Positions 1-11,431 of a stretch of 64,000 nucleotides of DNA are shown here, one piece after another. The notes below the pieces were generated by a model. The model did not search any database. It saw only the letters and a list, made by a program, of their open reading frames with translations, and was not told where the DNA came from. The DNA lies in assembly GCA_037176845.1 (NCBI GenBank), contig JAYKXP010000189.1:1-64000 (forward strand), in the 5' to 3' direction. The stretch is from Paramarasmius palmivorus. Its lineage: Eukaryota > Basidiomycota > Agaricomycetes > Agaricales > Marasmiaceae. Made by a program: the position numbers and the translations under genes. How positions within the stretch are numbered: the stretch's first letter is position 1; every line of letters begins with the position of its first letter.

Positions 1-1139
1 ACATACATCGTACGTACGAAACAGCTCATATTGGCGTAGAGGAATATGCCTGGATACGCACGGGAAGGGGGGTCCAATCTTGTCCTGTCCTTGTGCAAGC
101 TTCTGTCAAGTCAGAAGAGCCTATTCTCGCTCATTATGCGGAAAACCAACTGGTACATCATGAAACTGAGGGTATCCATTGGTTCTTTTAAGTGGGTATC
201 TCAGGGTGCTCATTTGGCGTGCTACCGTCAAATCAGCAGTCATGATCATCTCCAGTTCAACACTTATGTTCATCATCAGTGTCGATGAGCTCGGGTGTCG
301 GCATCACAATCTGATTTCCACTGTCCAGTAGAACCACTACATCAGCCCACAATTTGATCAAGTAGTTACCTCTGGATTGAGTTCGTGACTCACGCCCATT
401 GTGCGGATAGCCCGTGTTACTTCACCACTTGCATTTCGGATTCGTGGTCTTGTTCTCAAGTCGTGAATGTACCGTTCTATGGCTTTTCCCCCCTTGAGTA
501 CTTAAACCTATATCAAAAGACACAATGTCGGAAAAATCAATGACGGCTTATAACGGTGGTAGGTGCTTACGGACGGTTACAAGCCGTTATGATGGCCACG
601 AGACGGCCGTATTATGGTGTCTTATAGACTCGTGCCCATTCCCGTTTGGTCTCGTCTTCCGTAGGACAAACTACTATCGGGGTAAATTTTGATAAGAGAA
701 AGAGATGGCGGAAAGGGGGAAGGACGAGACCGAAGGGACTGGTACCAACAGTTTTCGGTCAACATTGTCGATAGGTCACGATTGCAATTCGCCGCCGCCG
801 AATTCACGCGCATGAACGCAGATTCTGTCTGCAAGTGCATACTATTTTCCCTTGTTCCTGATGAAAAGATACTGATACATCATTTGTTGTCTTTGCTTTA
901 CTCCCATCACAATCTACAGAGTTGTCGTGCTCGCGTTACCGCCCGCTCGCGTATCGAGCCTCTCGTCGGCGTACAAGCCCCCTTACCCTTGCTGTATCGA
1001 TAGGTGTCATGACGGGGATAACACAAGGTTGATCATGGCATCTATAGGTTTACTTCATAATTCGTAACGGGGTTACTACCTCACTCGCCATCCCTCAATA
1101 CTCGTTCATTCTGCTAGTAGATTGCAATGAAACTCACCT
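1..1139. other. no gene recognised
   Basis: I see no convincing coding region or RNA gene here. Open frames are short, lack recognisable motifs and do not join across plausible splice sites. Around 540-600 there are small GC-rich inverted motifs, too short to call. Confidence 0.5.
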
Positions 1140-1600
1140 GAAGCCATTCTCGAACTGTCACAGCGTTGGGAAACAATTCACTCTTTTCGGCCTAGCTCGG
1201 TTGTGAATTGAATTCAGATTCTTCTTGTCTCATAAAGCCTTCTAGGTTCGGCGGAGCAGGACAGATAAACGTGTTGCATAATCACTGTTTCCGTTGGAAC
1301 TTGAAGTTACAGTACTTTGAGAGATAATTGCCGAGGACATGGACATTTCATCTCACCGGCTCGATTCCCGCATCCATTCGAAGTCACTCATGCCATTTTG
1401 TCAACCTGGCGCCTCATGCTTCTCCGAGTATTGAAGCCACGAAGAAAAGAAATCGTGCAAGTAAAAATTGTACTCCTGTCGCGGCTACCTAATGCCCCCG
1501 GTAAGACTTGAACGTGCTGCCTCAGTAGGCGATCCCACAATGCGGCAGTGGTCTAGCGAACTGAGCTAAGGAAGCGCGGCAACAGGAAACGGAACGTGAA
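1140..1600. repeat. dispersed repeat, copy also at 22.42-22.88 kb
   Basis: This segment aligns by eye with 22421-22880 along most of its length, including the run around ggttcggcggagaaggacag and the 3' part that contains a minus-strand tRNA-like sequence. No protein is apparent in either copy. The shared end at the tRNA-like sequence suggests a tRNA-derived or tRNA-associated repeat. Confidence 0.7.
1493..1577 (-). pseudogene. tRNA-like sequence, degenerate
   Basis: Read on the minus strand it has an A-box-like TAGCTCAGTTCGC, a possible CTGCC/GGCAG anticodon stem with an intron-sized insert, and a B-box-like GTTCAAGTC. The acceptor arms pair poorly and the isotype cannot be assigned. Its closest relative is 22786-22870. 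It may be a tRNA pseudogene or the head of a tRNA-derived SINE. Confidence 0.45.
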
Positions 1601-2409
1601 TCTCATCGGGATCCACCGTGGATTTTCGTACTATTACGAGGCAATGACTAGATGGGACTCTAGGATGAAGTGCAGCTTAGGGGTGCTCACTGGCACTGGA
1701 CTGCGACTCGGATTCATTTGTTCCTGAGCAGATTTCTGCTCAGCGCTCACTGGCAGTACGTGTTCAAGACGGCCACACTGCTCCAAATCTTATATTCGCT
1801 CGATCCACGGAAATGAAATGTGGAAGATTGAGATTGTGGGTAAGAATGGTTCCCCACAAGAGCAAGGACGCATGGTAATCGCTCTCCCGTCATTTCTCTG
1901 CGAAGACCCGACTGTTTCTCTTCCAGACGACTTCCCCCTTTTACCCAACACATAATTGGTCGCCCTCAAAACAAGATGGAATCCCAATGGAATCCGGTGA
2001 GTGTCCAATCTTACCCTTCCCTTGGCGACGTTCTCTCGCTGATAATTGTTATGAGATACCCGCTCTCTGCCGTCGTCGTGAGGCTCATCATCTCTGATGC
2101 CGTCGCTGTGTCTACGGTCTGATCTCAATGAAAGGTTTGATTGTACTGCATCCGCAGGCGCTCTCATAAAAGCGAGCCATGTACAAAGATCAATTCCAAA
2201 TCACCATCATGCCCTTGTCTGACCAAGGGCTGCAGCACATCAGCCAACAGATTCTCATATCGAGCGCAGCGGTCGCACTATCAGGACCTTGTTGTGGTGG
2301 GTTTGCGGACGTTTTTAAAACCATGGCATGTTCATCACTTCCATAATCTCAAAGGCGCACAATTTATCCTCCTATATGTCTATGTGACTATCCAGTAAAG
2401 TGTATCTTT
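1601..2409. other. unassigned; may hold the first exon(s) of the next gene
   Basis: No complete gene is visible. Near 2357-2397 the plus strand encodes a hydrophobic stretch (GAQFILLYVYVTI) that resembles the first membrane segment of the 7-TM family recognised just downstream, so an upstream exon is possible. Frames on the minus strand between 1790 and 2167 show no motif. Confidence 0.35.
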
Positions 2410-3363
2410 ATGTCTCGCACAGTCGTTAACTCCATTCATAGGCGGAAGCAATTGCCATCCAACTTCTCAACCGTACGATACGTGTTAGTCTCAGCAATGA
2501 TTATCATGTGGATATTATCAATTGCTCCACTTTTTGTCGGGACTATGTTTATCATAGTCCATGCAAAGATTGTAGCTGGAGAGCTTGACCCGGAACAACC
2601 TTCATTTTCGCCGGGCATACTCCTGCCCCTACTGACTATCATCTATTGGATAAACGTAAGTAGCGATATTTATATCACGCATCCTAGATTAATACCGAGT
2701 TGTACACGAAAAGTCTTTGATCGGAGATGCGGTCATGCTCTGGCGAGCTTCGGTGCTTTGTAAAAACAAGAACATGATGATTCTTCCCCTGGTTTTATTG
2801 ATATGTACCGCAGGTGCGCATCGCATGTTTGCTTTCTGTATTAATTACCTATAACTTCGTCTATAGTGTCCGATGTAGCACTAGTCGGTTGCTATTTTGG
2901 CGGTGGAAGTTCTAACCGGAAGCAGTGTGTGCCAGTCGTAGTGGCGACTTGGGTGCTCACTGTATGTACCAATATCGTAACGTTGGTGCCGTTATGGCAT
3001 TTCACCTGGTGAGTCCCAATTGGTTGGCCTGTGCAGGTCTCTTCAACTATCTCAATTCGCTCTGCTATAAATAGGTTGCATCAAAAGGCTGTCCGTCAGT
3101 ATCTTAACTCTGGTAGTCATCGTTCCCAGCCCGAGAGAATCCTGGTGATCATCGTGGAAAGTGGTGCTGTGTACACACTGATGCTGGTGCGTCTGGATGT
3201 CGAAGGGTTGAGCGGGCGTTAATGTACAAACACAATCGATGCCCAGGTGCTTTTCGGAATATCTACCCCTGTCCTAGTGGAGGCACACAAAGACTCTCTT
3301 GGGTGGAACTGTGCCCTCTCCGTATTAGCGACTCTTAGTTTCGGTGTTGTGGTGGGTTACTAG
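2410..3363 (+). CDS. multi-pass (7-TM type) basidiomycete membrane protein, spliced
   Basis: Five exons join in phase by eye: 2410-2655, 2714-2813, 2867-3008, 3075-3186 and 3247-3363, giving 238 aa with GT-AG introns of about 53-66 nt. Hydrophobic segments include YVLVSAMIIMWILSIAPLFV, a block at the exon 1/2 join, and MMILPLVLLICTA. The DAVMLWRASVL motif after the second membrane segment and VESGAVYTLML are typical of an expanded, functionally uncharacterised basidiomycete membrane-protein family, often near 300 aa. An acceptor-like CATAG just before the RRKQLP codons suggests the true start lies in an upstream exon, so the first residues of this model are doubtful. The C-terminus is short for the family. 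No role can be named; plasma-membrane location is inferred from the hydropathy only. Confidence 0.6.
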
Positions 3364-5114
3364 CTTGCCTAGGTTTCTTCAATGCACTGACGAGTAAGGT
3401 GCAGAGTGTTTATCCCGTCTTGTTAATGGTTGTAGTATTTCTAGAGAAGTCAGTCTGGGACGCTAAAGGAAATTTAGTGGTTCAGAGATAGAATGGAAAT
3501 ATGATTCGTAGATATGGTAATGATAAGGACGATTGTATCTACGAGACAAAGTCTCTTCGGCTGTCACATAGTGGGATCCAACCATTTCAATTGCGGATGA
3601 AGCGAACAATGCCGTGTGTATGGTAGTCATCATCTTTATTCTCTGCTGAGTCAAGATGAGAATTGTTATACAGCTAAGACCAATCACGATGAAACGAGAG
3701 TGGACATGAATCTGGGAACCATCAGCATATTCTTTACCCACGACAAGATTAGAGTATCCGAGTCTGAGAGAAACGACGTGAAGGTTGAATGCGAACGTGT
3801 TGAGGGCCACATCCCAGGTGCAATCTTCAGGAAATCGTTCTTCCCACTCTACTTCATGCCTACCGAGAACAGCGTGAAGTCTAGCCACGCCCACTGATAT
3901 GCTCATTCTCAGGCTGTTCCTCCACATCGGATGATCGATATCAATCAGTCTGGATAATCCAGGGTTAGGCCTGATGGGGATTACCAGTGAGAGTTGATGA
4001 CTTTTGTTTTGGCCAACCAATCTAATTATTCCGATGCCCGTTGCCTGCCACCAGTTGCATTTCTCTTTCTCCTGCGCTCTACAATACACTCAAAACTTCA
4101 ATCTGCCGCGATTCAATCTCACGATCATACAATGTCGTCGGAAAACTCCTTTTGAGCGCCCATCATCGTTCATTCTGCTAACGTCAAATTTCGAAACTGT
4201 TAGTCTACATTCCGAGTGCCTAAAACCATCGTGGGAGATCGCATCATTGAATACCAGAAATCACGGCGATAATTGTCAAACTCGCCATCCAAATACCCAA
4301 TCTGTGGGACGTGGGATATTTCCCAGAAGTAAAGATGGCTTATTCGGGCGGAGGCAACCATGGAACTATCACATCATGTTCGTCGTCTGATATCAAATTC
4401 GTCTCGATCTCCCATTGACAAGCACATTCGAACCATGAACTAGTTAAATCTTGTCGTTGGGCTCCAGTTATCATTCCTTTACTATCGTTAATCCACCTGC
4501 AAGGTCCGATGGCTATCCACATCGTTGATACTAATACCTAGTGCCACCCGAACTATTATTGTAGTGGAGGCAATACCCTGCCGAGATTTGGATCAATTCA
4601 TCGTTGTAATGTGATTGAGAAGAACTTACCGCAACAGACGGCCAAGCACGAAAAAAGGCCTCAATAGTCTCAATTTGAACATAAAAGTCATACGCACTGC
4701 GAGTCGCAGCGGATCCTGGAGAAAAGTGACCGATGGCGAGTACTGAGGGGACACTACTGAATATTGCGTATATTAATCCGGATTCTGTGCTATGATGGGA
4801 ATGTGTGAGCGTGGCCTTGGAGGAAAGGTTACTCGTACACTCACGTCGCAGCGATGACTACTTTATACTTCATCCTCGGTTTTGATCCAAGATATGCCGT
4901 TATCTCACGACTCATTGTGAATATTCGCACCGCTGTGGAAGCGTCATTCCAGAAACAAGATGTCGTCCACAGCGTAGAACGCGCCTATCAATCAAGTTCT
5001 GGCGGCGGCGATTACAAGATCATTAATGTCTCCAACGATAGTATTGAACGTCGTAGGTGTACCTTTGGACATAGATAATAGCACGGGCAAGCAAAAATAC
5101 ATAATCCGAATATA
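3364..5114. other. unassigned; possible decayed minus-strand gene
   Basis: The minus strand contains an open frame of about 208 codons (3463-4089) and, near 4600-4720, a coding-like stretch ending at a good GTAAGT donor. These do not join into a recognisable protein. It may be a decayed spliced gene. Nothing else supported was found. Confidence 0.3.
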
Positions 5115-5193
5115 TGCTCCCTGCAAGTTTCGAACTTATGACCTGGCGATTGCATAGTAATATGGGGTGGTGAGCGAACTGAGCCAAGGAAGC
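5115..5193 (-). pseudogene. tRNA-like sequence (GCTTCCT/AGGGAGC acceptor)
   Basis: On the minus strand the ends pair as a 7-bp acceptor (GCTTCCT with AGGGAGC, one G-T) plus discriminator A. An A-box-like TGGCTCAGTTCGC and a B-box-like AGTTCGAA are present. The D-stem is imperfect and the anticodon arm unclear, so the isotype is not assigned. Related copies: 22967-23048, 23436-23514 and 40521-40600. Confidence 0.5.
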
Positions 5194-5633
5194 GTCGGGG
5201 TTAGAGCGTGCCTGGGGTAACGTCATGTAACCCTACGCCCTGCTGTTTCGTTTTTTTTTTCTTCGACTACGCCCACGACTCCCAACCTTCACGGATGTAG
5301 AGGTAAGACTCTGTCATCATTTTTATCAGCGGTTGTAGGACGTAGTTTAACGCAGGAACCCCTTCCGACATAGACAGCGATTACACACGACTATCACGCT
5401 GAAACCACTCACCAATTCATCTTCAGAGTCTGCCAGACAACCAGGCCACCAGGGCCCTCAATTCGATTATTTCGCTCCTCTTCACACAGCGACTTTGATC
5501 CTCCGACTCCCCAATCCGCGGCTCCTCCAAGGTCGTTCCTCTGGCCGCCGCGCCTGCGATATCGATTAGTGATGTTTCCAAGGAGACTGACGTATGTGGT
5601 ATCCCCCCTACTCTCCTTCCTTTTGTTCACATT
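5194..5633. repeat. truncated head of the composite unit, then unassigned sequence
   Basis: About 5194-5340 matches the start of the composite unit seen at 9.96, 23.5, 34.6 and 40.6 kb, including a degenerate TAACGTCA in place of TGACGTCA and the following gtaaccctacgccctg. The similarity then stops. The remainder to 5633 has no recognised content. Confidence 0.6.
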
Positions 5634-6750
5634 CCCATTAGAACCATCCACAAGGACTCACGACGCAGAAAAGTGCGCTTGACAGGATACATTAGACTCG
5701 TAATGGTTCTCGTGCTGTGAGTCCACTCCGTCCCTTGTCCCGATATCCTCTACTACTCGAAGGAGTGCTGAGCCTATCTTGCAGGTCTCGTACAGTGATC
5801 TTTCACCACCAATACCATGAAGAGCAAACGCAGTTATGAAGTATTTGTCGGTAAAGTGGGTTCTTGTAGCAGATGGTGTCAGGTATGTGTGCGCTATTGT
5901 TCTGTAATGGCCCTTTTCATACTCCACTTTATTTCCCATTCATTTACCGCATGTCCGTTTCTACTACGTTCCAGCATCTTCGTTATCTCTTCGTTCATGC
6001 TGCACCATTCCTCTTCCGCGTTTCCGTTGTTCACATTCCATTTCCTCTTACAGCTAACATGGCCCCAGTAGACCTCAAACAACGAGCGAACGTATCATAG
6101 CCTCAACGTTCGACTGCTACCACAGCCGACCCTTCCTCTTCATGGTGAGAAATAGCAACAGGTCCAGGGTAAGTTTCCATATAACATCTCCATCGAGATA
6201 CTTTGATGTTAATACGACACTGTAGGATAACCTTTGTACTTTTGAACAACAATGACAACGCCAAACTGGGTACCACCACGTCAACCAGAACGCTACCTGT
6301 ATCACATCGAGGCGGTCGCAAATGATCAATCTGTGCGTTTAGAACATCGTGCTCCGCGCTGAAATCATGTCGATCCTTGGCAAGTAACATACATGGGCGT
6401 GGCTCTCTGTAGCCGATGTCGTTTTTCGGCGAATGTGCTGCTGTATGTTTCCGTATCGTTCACTTGTGCACCTACTAATACAGTACATTCTCCTGCAGTC
6501 AAGGCCCAATGTATCACGATAGACTGGTGCCGATGGGTACTCGTTCAAGGACACCACTGTATCTGCTCCGCTAGCTGCGTGTTTCGGGTTACGCTATGCC
6601 TGAGGCTGAAAGTAAGTCATATCCTTTTCGTTCGTTGATTCATTTTACTTACCTTGACATAGCTAATGCCCAGCTTGACGTAGTACTCCACCTTCTGGGA
6701 TATTCAAGGACGCCCTTTCAGTGTTAAGCTCTGCATACCCTATCTTCGGT
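5634..6750. repeat. segmental duplicate A (partner 32721-33766)
   Basis: Near-identical over about 1.1 kb to 32721-33766, differing by scattered substitutions and a few indels. A reading frame of 84 codons (5817-6071 plus strand, and its minus-strand counterpart) is preserved in both copies, but no domain is recognised. The two copies share both ends, so this is a duplicated block and not chance similarity. Confidence 0.85.
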
Positions 6751-7440
6751 ACACCACACTTACAACCCAGCATTCTCAGCACTCCACACGATATCCACTG
6801 AACGCCACGGTCTTGTTACGTTCCGCTGAATCAACTCGGTTACTAACGGGCACATACATTAGGTCTATCGGTGTCCCCAGCTCTACTTCACGAACCCTTA
6901 ATTGGCGGTTCTTCCTGAGTGAAAGATCTTCGTTACGGTATGCCAGTTCTCTCGTACCTCTGAGCTTCAGTGAGCATTCCAAAGGTGAGCTTTCGTTACT
7001 ATTCGTGCTTTCCTTGAATGGGTACGATCTCCGTTTCTAGGATCTAAAGCTTGTCTTTGACCTCTTCCATAGGTCAGGGCGTGTCAGACTCGGAGGTATC
7101 TTGTACTTCCTATCTACTGAACTTACTAACCTCATACTCGCTACAGGGATCGTGATCTTGTTCTAGGCTGGGCAAGTCATCTACGAGGTCTACATACTTG
7201 GCGTTAAGGGCTTTGGTCGCTGTCAACTGGTTTGCTCGAGTAATCATTCCTCTTTCACATTCATCATCGCGCATAATTCTTGTATCTACGTTGGCGTGCC
7301 GCGTTATGGACAATCAGAGCTCCAACTTTCAATACCACCTCGTCTAGTTCCTTTTGCGTGATAGTCGTCTCGTACTCCCTTATCTCTCGGTTTCGCAGGT
7401 ATCTATCAAGCCATGGCTTTCGCTACTTTATCTCAGAACG
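6339..7440 (-). pseudogene. coding-like relic, family unassigned
   Basis: The minus strand shows several protein-like stretches in changing frames: one near 7410-7290 rich in charged residues (a coiled-coil-like ITQKELDEVVLKVGALIV), one at 7290-7110 (LNAKYVDLVDDLPSLEQDHD), one near 6960-6780, and one at 6557-6400 with a CxxxYCxxxC-like pattern followed by histidines. The last resembles the Cys/His region of fungal DUF3505-type proteins, but I am not confident of this. Frame changes and stops between the pieces point to a decayed gene. Confidence 0.3.
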
Positions 7441-8102
7441 GCATGCTCACCTACGCTGTAGTGCCGAATCGTCGCGGGGAGCACAGACTCGGACCCGTTC
7501 GTTACGCTGCGGTGTCCGAGTCAAAGCTGAGACACCAAAATCGACGATGCTTCTTCACATGGAGCTATCAGAGCTTTAATGCCCTGATTGTCGATGGCTG
7601 ATCCTGGAATAGGCCCGTGGATAGAGCCTTCACATCTTCCGGTCAGTCGATTGCTGCCGCCGAGGAACATTCTAAATCTCTCTCAGGTTTCCACGCAGAA
7701 CGTCCTGCTGAAATTGGGCTGATCTGGCAAGTTATGGTTTAGATATACATGCGACGATTTTGCCTATGTGTGTTCGCATTCCTTTGACCGTGACCAATTG
7801 GTAGATGTGCGGAGCCTCAGCCGTGGATGTTACATTGAAAGCACAGCGTACATGGGAAACGCAACCGAATGTTAGACTATTGGTTTATGTTGTATACAAG
7901 GAGAACGTTGAACATGGGCCGGCAATAGTTTTATGCGAAAACAAGGATAGATAGGAAAGAGTAAAGTGAATAGGGACGAAAATGCGATTGAAAGAAGATA
8001 CGCAAGGATATGACAAGAGATCGACTAGAACCTGATGCTATGAAGAAGGAATTAGCTTGACAGTTCGTTCAGTGACCGAAAGAGGAAACAGACATACCTA
8101 AA
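7441..8102. other. no gene recognised
   Basis: No supported feature. Short frames only, none with motif or splice-consistent joins. Confidence 0.4.
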
Positions 8103-9782
8103 TCAACCAATGTGAGGCCAGAAAGTCGTCCATTGGACAGTTTGATATGCACTCGGAGAGAGATCACGTAAGGCGGTGAATGCGAAAACAAGGAGGATGG
8201 TGCGGAAGATAGCGTATGCGAGGGAAAGAATAAGCATGAGAATAACCACTACGATGTCCAACAAGTTTGGATCATCATTGTCGAAAAACCTTTTCCAATA
8301 CCCATGCAAAAGCCCCATCGCAATCGGCGCAACCGCAACCGCAACAACTGATATACGCCAAAGCAGCAGTTCGGTATGTGTCGGAAATTGGAAACCCCAT
8401 GGGATGCAGTGGATGGCGCCGAAGAGAGAGCGGCGATTCCGTAGACGGCGATATAAAGGTGGAGAGGGTCGTCTTGTAATCGGGATGAGATTGGGATTGC
8501 TAGTCTGCTGTCGTCTTCGTCGAAGAGGATTTTGTAGCATATGCCGAAGATGTGCCATGGAATCGTTAGCGGAAGGAAGGTTAATTTCAAGATCCATGAG
8601 GTGAAACCCTTGGGATTGTTGTTGAAATGAATGTACCCAACCAGGTTGGTAACTGCCCTTCCAAGCCAATAAAGCCAGCCCTTCTTCCCTTTCCCCGTAT
8701 TCTGGCCCTCCTGGCTTTCTCTCCATTCGATATTTGCCTCAATCCGCCTCCAATACACCCTCATAGGATGCCCAACCCGGAGGGGTTTATTTCACCACAG
8801 AAAGTAAGTGCCAAAGTTGAGAATCGCAAATCCAACGGTGACAATTTCAAGCTCCGTGATAGCCAGGCCCTCAAATGCGCGAGCGATTAGCTGTATGATG
8901 AACCAGGTGGTTTGGACGACGGCAATGGATTTGGTGATGACGTCGGCATGGCTTTTATCGTTGATTTCGTCTTCGGTGAGGGTGATGTAGCCTTCGGCAA
9001 CGAGGAACTCGAGGGGCGATAAGAGGGGTTCATGGTGGAGAAGCTTTCATGACTCGCCGGCGGTGTAGATGATCCCGAGTTCTTCTCCTCATTTTTGTCC
9101 TGGTCAGAATAAAAGGATCAAATGGGGTCCCATATGAAAAGGAAAGTTACATGACGCACTGTGTTGTCCAGCTTTTGATGCTTTTCATGATAGGCCTTGA
9201 TTCTCTCAAAGTATCCCTCTGCCTTTCCTTCAAACGGTCTGCCGCGCGCATCCTCAATCTCCGATGTCCGATCTCTATCCCACAGATACCCACAAAACTC
9301 ATCATCGTCATACAACGCAAACCCGCCCATTATAACGAAGAACCCGTGTGGCATTCCCCATCCGTAATCTGAGAGGAAAGCTTCAGCAACGGCATGAGTA
9401 ATCAAAGTAGATACGCGCCCTTGAACCTATCTCGAATCTTCTTCGCCTGCTCTCGCTGCCTCATTGCCCACAGTATCATGAATTCCGGCGCAAGAAGCGC
9501 AACAACCATCAACTCGACGTTTTGGTAGACAATGATTGCTGGATGCCATCGATCCCCAGTCCATCGATCTTCCTGTCGATCAAACTTCTTCACTGTTGGA
9601 ATATTGGGGTGGATGGCAACCCATGTGCAGATGAAGACGACGGAGAGGCAGCTCCATAGGATGCCAGTAGTGGTGCGACACCCTTTGATGTCGATGCACT
9701 CGCCCGTTATGGGATCGAAGGATGTGGAGGAGGCGGCGAGGCTGGAGGCGATCGGCCGTGCAAGGGCATATAGTAAAAGCAT
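8103..9782 (-). pseudogene. decayed basidiomycete multi-TM protein gene
   Basis: Read on the minus strand, the pieces follow the order of a familiar, uncharacterised basidiomycete membrane-protein family: a signal-like N-terminus (9782), then GILWSCLSVVFICTWVAIHP, APEFMILWAMRQREQA, GMPHGFFVIMGGFALYD, EFLVAEGYITLTEDE, TWFIIQLIARAFEGLAITELE, FAILNFGTYFLW, and finally IHCIPWGFQFPTHTELLLWR with two membrane segments. It is broken: the codon after YFLW is TGA where the family has Trp, the last block lies in a different frame from the one before (shift near 8410-8440), and the join near 9030 needs another frame change. A shorter copy lies at 33.77-34.49 kb. Function of the intact family is unknown. 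Confidence 0.7.
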
Positions 9783-9954
9783 GGAAGGTTGAGGAAGGGA
9801 GCCAGGATTCAGCGACGTTTATCCAGAGATGTCGACGTGTAGTTTGACAGCTGTAACAGCAATTGCCATCGTCAAAGAAGCAGAATATAGCTATAGAAGG
9901 GAATTGTGATCTTTGAGGAGTTTGAGGGGATCAGATCCTGCGAAGCCTGTGATG

Positions 9955-11224
9955 AACTGGCGTCGGCATTAGAGCGTTCCTGGGATGACGTCATGTAACC
10001 CTACGCCCTGTCGTTTCGTTTTTCTTTTCTCGACTACAACCACGACTCCCAACCTGGGCTGATTCAAAGGTTCATCTCTTTCATTTTTTCCATCAACGAG
10101 TGTTTAATTGGAAGACTTTTCGGGAAATCCTACGACGAATGGTTCGATGAGAATCAGAGGTACGTCTCCCTCGTCTTTTTTATCACCGGTTGCTTATCTT
10201 GATGACTTGATTCAGCCACGATGACTCGATCAACGCTCTTGGCTACAGGTACGGCTCTTTTGCCCCTCATATGGCTGGGTCCTTCATTGGTTAAATTAGG
10301 TATAACCCTTTCCCTTGCATCCGACCAAACGACGCGTAACATACTTCCAGCCGCCTAAAGTTCGTCGTAGGAGGAATAGTAGAAGATTAAAAAAGCATAG
10401 GAAGAGCAACATACCTACAGAAATCGAAGAAGAGACGTTTTCACTCACTCCTCGCCTTGCCCTACCCCTCCGTCTAGCGAAGCAATCCAAACCCTTTCAA
10501 ACGTCAAGCGCCCTACCGTCCCTACGTCACCTAGGTCGTCGTTCTCCACTTGCACTCTCAAACATGCGTCGCTGCGTCGTCCGGTGGTCAGGCTAGAGCT
10601 GTCGTTTGGAAGGAATGGTTGTCGGGTTGTTTTGAGGTAGAGGGCTATATTGAGGAATGCTACCAAATCATCAACACGATGTATCGACTACTCCACCTCC
10701 CCAACGCTCGCGGCTCGAAGACATCCATCATACCCGACTTGAAAACAAGCATCCCCTTCGTCTTCTCCACCAAAGCATTCTTTTGCTGTGCACATTTCTA
10801 GGATCTACCAAAACGCCGCCTCGTCGCCTCCCGTACCAAACGCATGCGGCTCGTCGTCCTGGAGTCATGTTACGGCTGTCGTTTGGAAGGAATGGGTAAC
10901 GGGCTGGATGGGCAAGATGACGTAGCCTATCCTTCCACCCCGTTGCCCTGAAGACACCCACCCTTTCAAATACAAACACCTTTCACTCTCACCCCACCCA
11001 TTGTAACACGCGTGTTCATGTCTACGCCTCATTACGCCTCAATTTCTGCGTTTAGAAGCTAGGTTCCTCACATCCTACGACGTTCTTTCTACGCCGGCAC
11101 GGACATCTTCCTCTTACACCCCCTCACTCTGCGTGATGGAGGAGGAGAGGGATCATCGCATCTGCCTTCTGTCCATTTCCACGCCCCTTTTCCCTGCATT
11201 CGAGTAATCCATATTCCAGCGCGA
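9955..11224 (+). repeat. composite unit, copy 1, left part (LINE-interrupted)
   Basis: Matches 23515-24760 (copy 2) and 40601-41046 plus 47639-48480 (copy 3). It contains strong splice-like signals (GTACGT donors near 10160 and 10250; ttag and cag acceptors) but no long reading frame, so it may be a spliced noncoding transcript or a decayed gene. The match resumes at about 17221 after the LINE. Confidence 0.8.
9986..9993. promoter_or_regulatory. TGACGTCA palindrome (CRE/ATF-type site), unit copy 1
   Basis: Perfect 8-bp palindrome kept at the same place in four unit copies. It is the consensus for ATF/CREB-type bZIP factors. Binding is not shown by sequence alone. Confidence 0.45.
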
Positions 11225-11226
11225 AG

Positions 11227-11253
11227 AACAACAACAACAACAACAACAACAAC
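11227..11253 (+). repeat. (AAC)9 microsatellite at the LINE 5' end
   Basis: Nine AAC triplets in a row, about 180 nt upstream of the ORF start. It lies at the left boundary of the element relative to the empty copies, so it may be part of the 5' untranslated region or of the insertion junction. Confidence 0.9.
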
Positions 11254-11431
11254 CACCATCATCCCCGACCCCCAAACCAAACTCAACTCAAATTCGACTC
11301 AAACTCTGCTCATTTTCCCCTTAAAATTTATTTTTACCCTTCCCTGAACTCGTCTCCACCCTCTCATATCCTTTTCACGCAAAATTCCCGTTTAGGGAAA
11401 TCAACCTTGATCTCGTGACCCCGCCCACGGA

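Noticed and set aside
540..610. Small inverted motifs around acggctt / aagccgt
   Set aside because: Seven-base arms in a GC-rich stretch, not repeated elsewhere; likely chance.
3463..4089. 208-codon minus-strand open frame
   Set aside because: No motif and no plausible splicing into a known family; kept only as part of an unassigned region.
6940..6975. Minus-strand GGTACGAGAGAACTGG resembles the sarcin-ricin loop of large-subunit rRNA
   Set aside because: The match covers about 12 bases; flanking sequence does not follow rRNA, so it is taken as chance.
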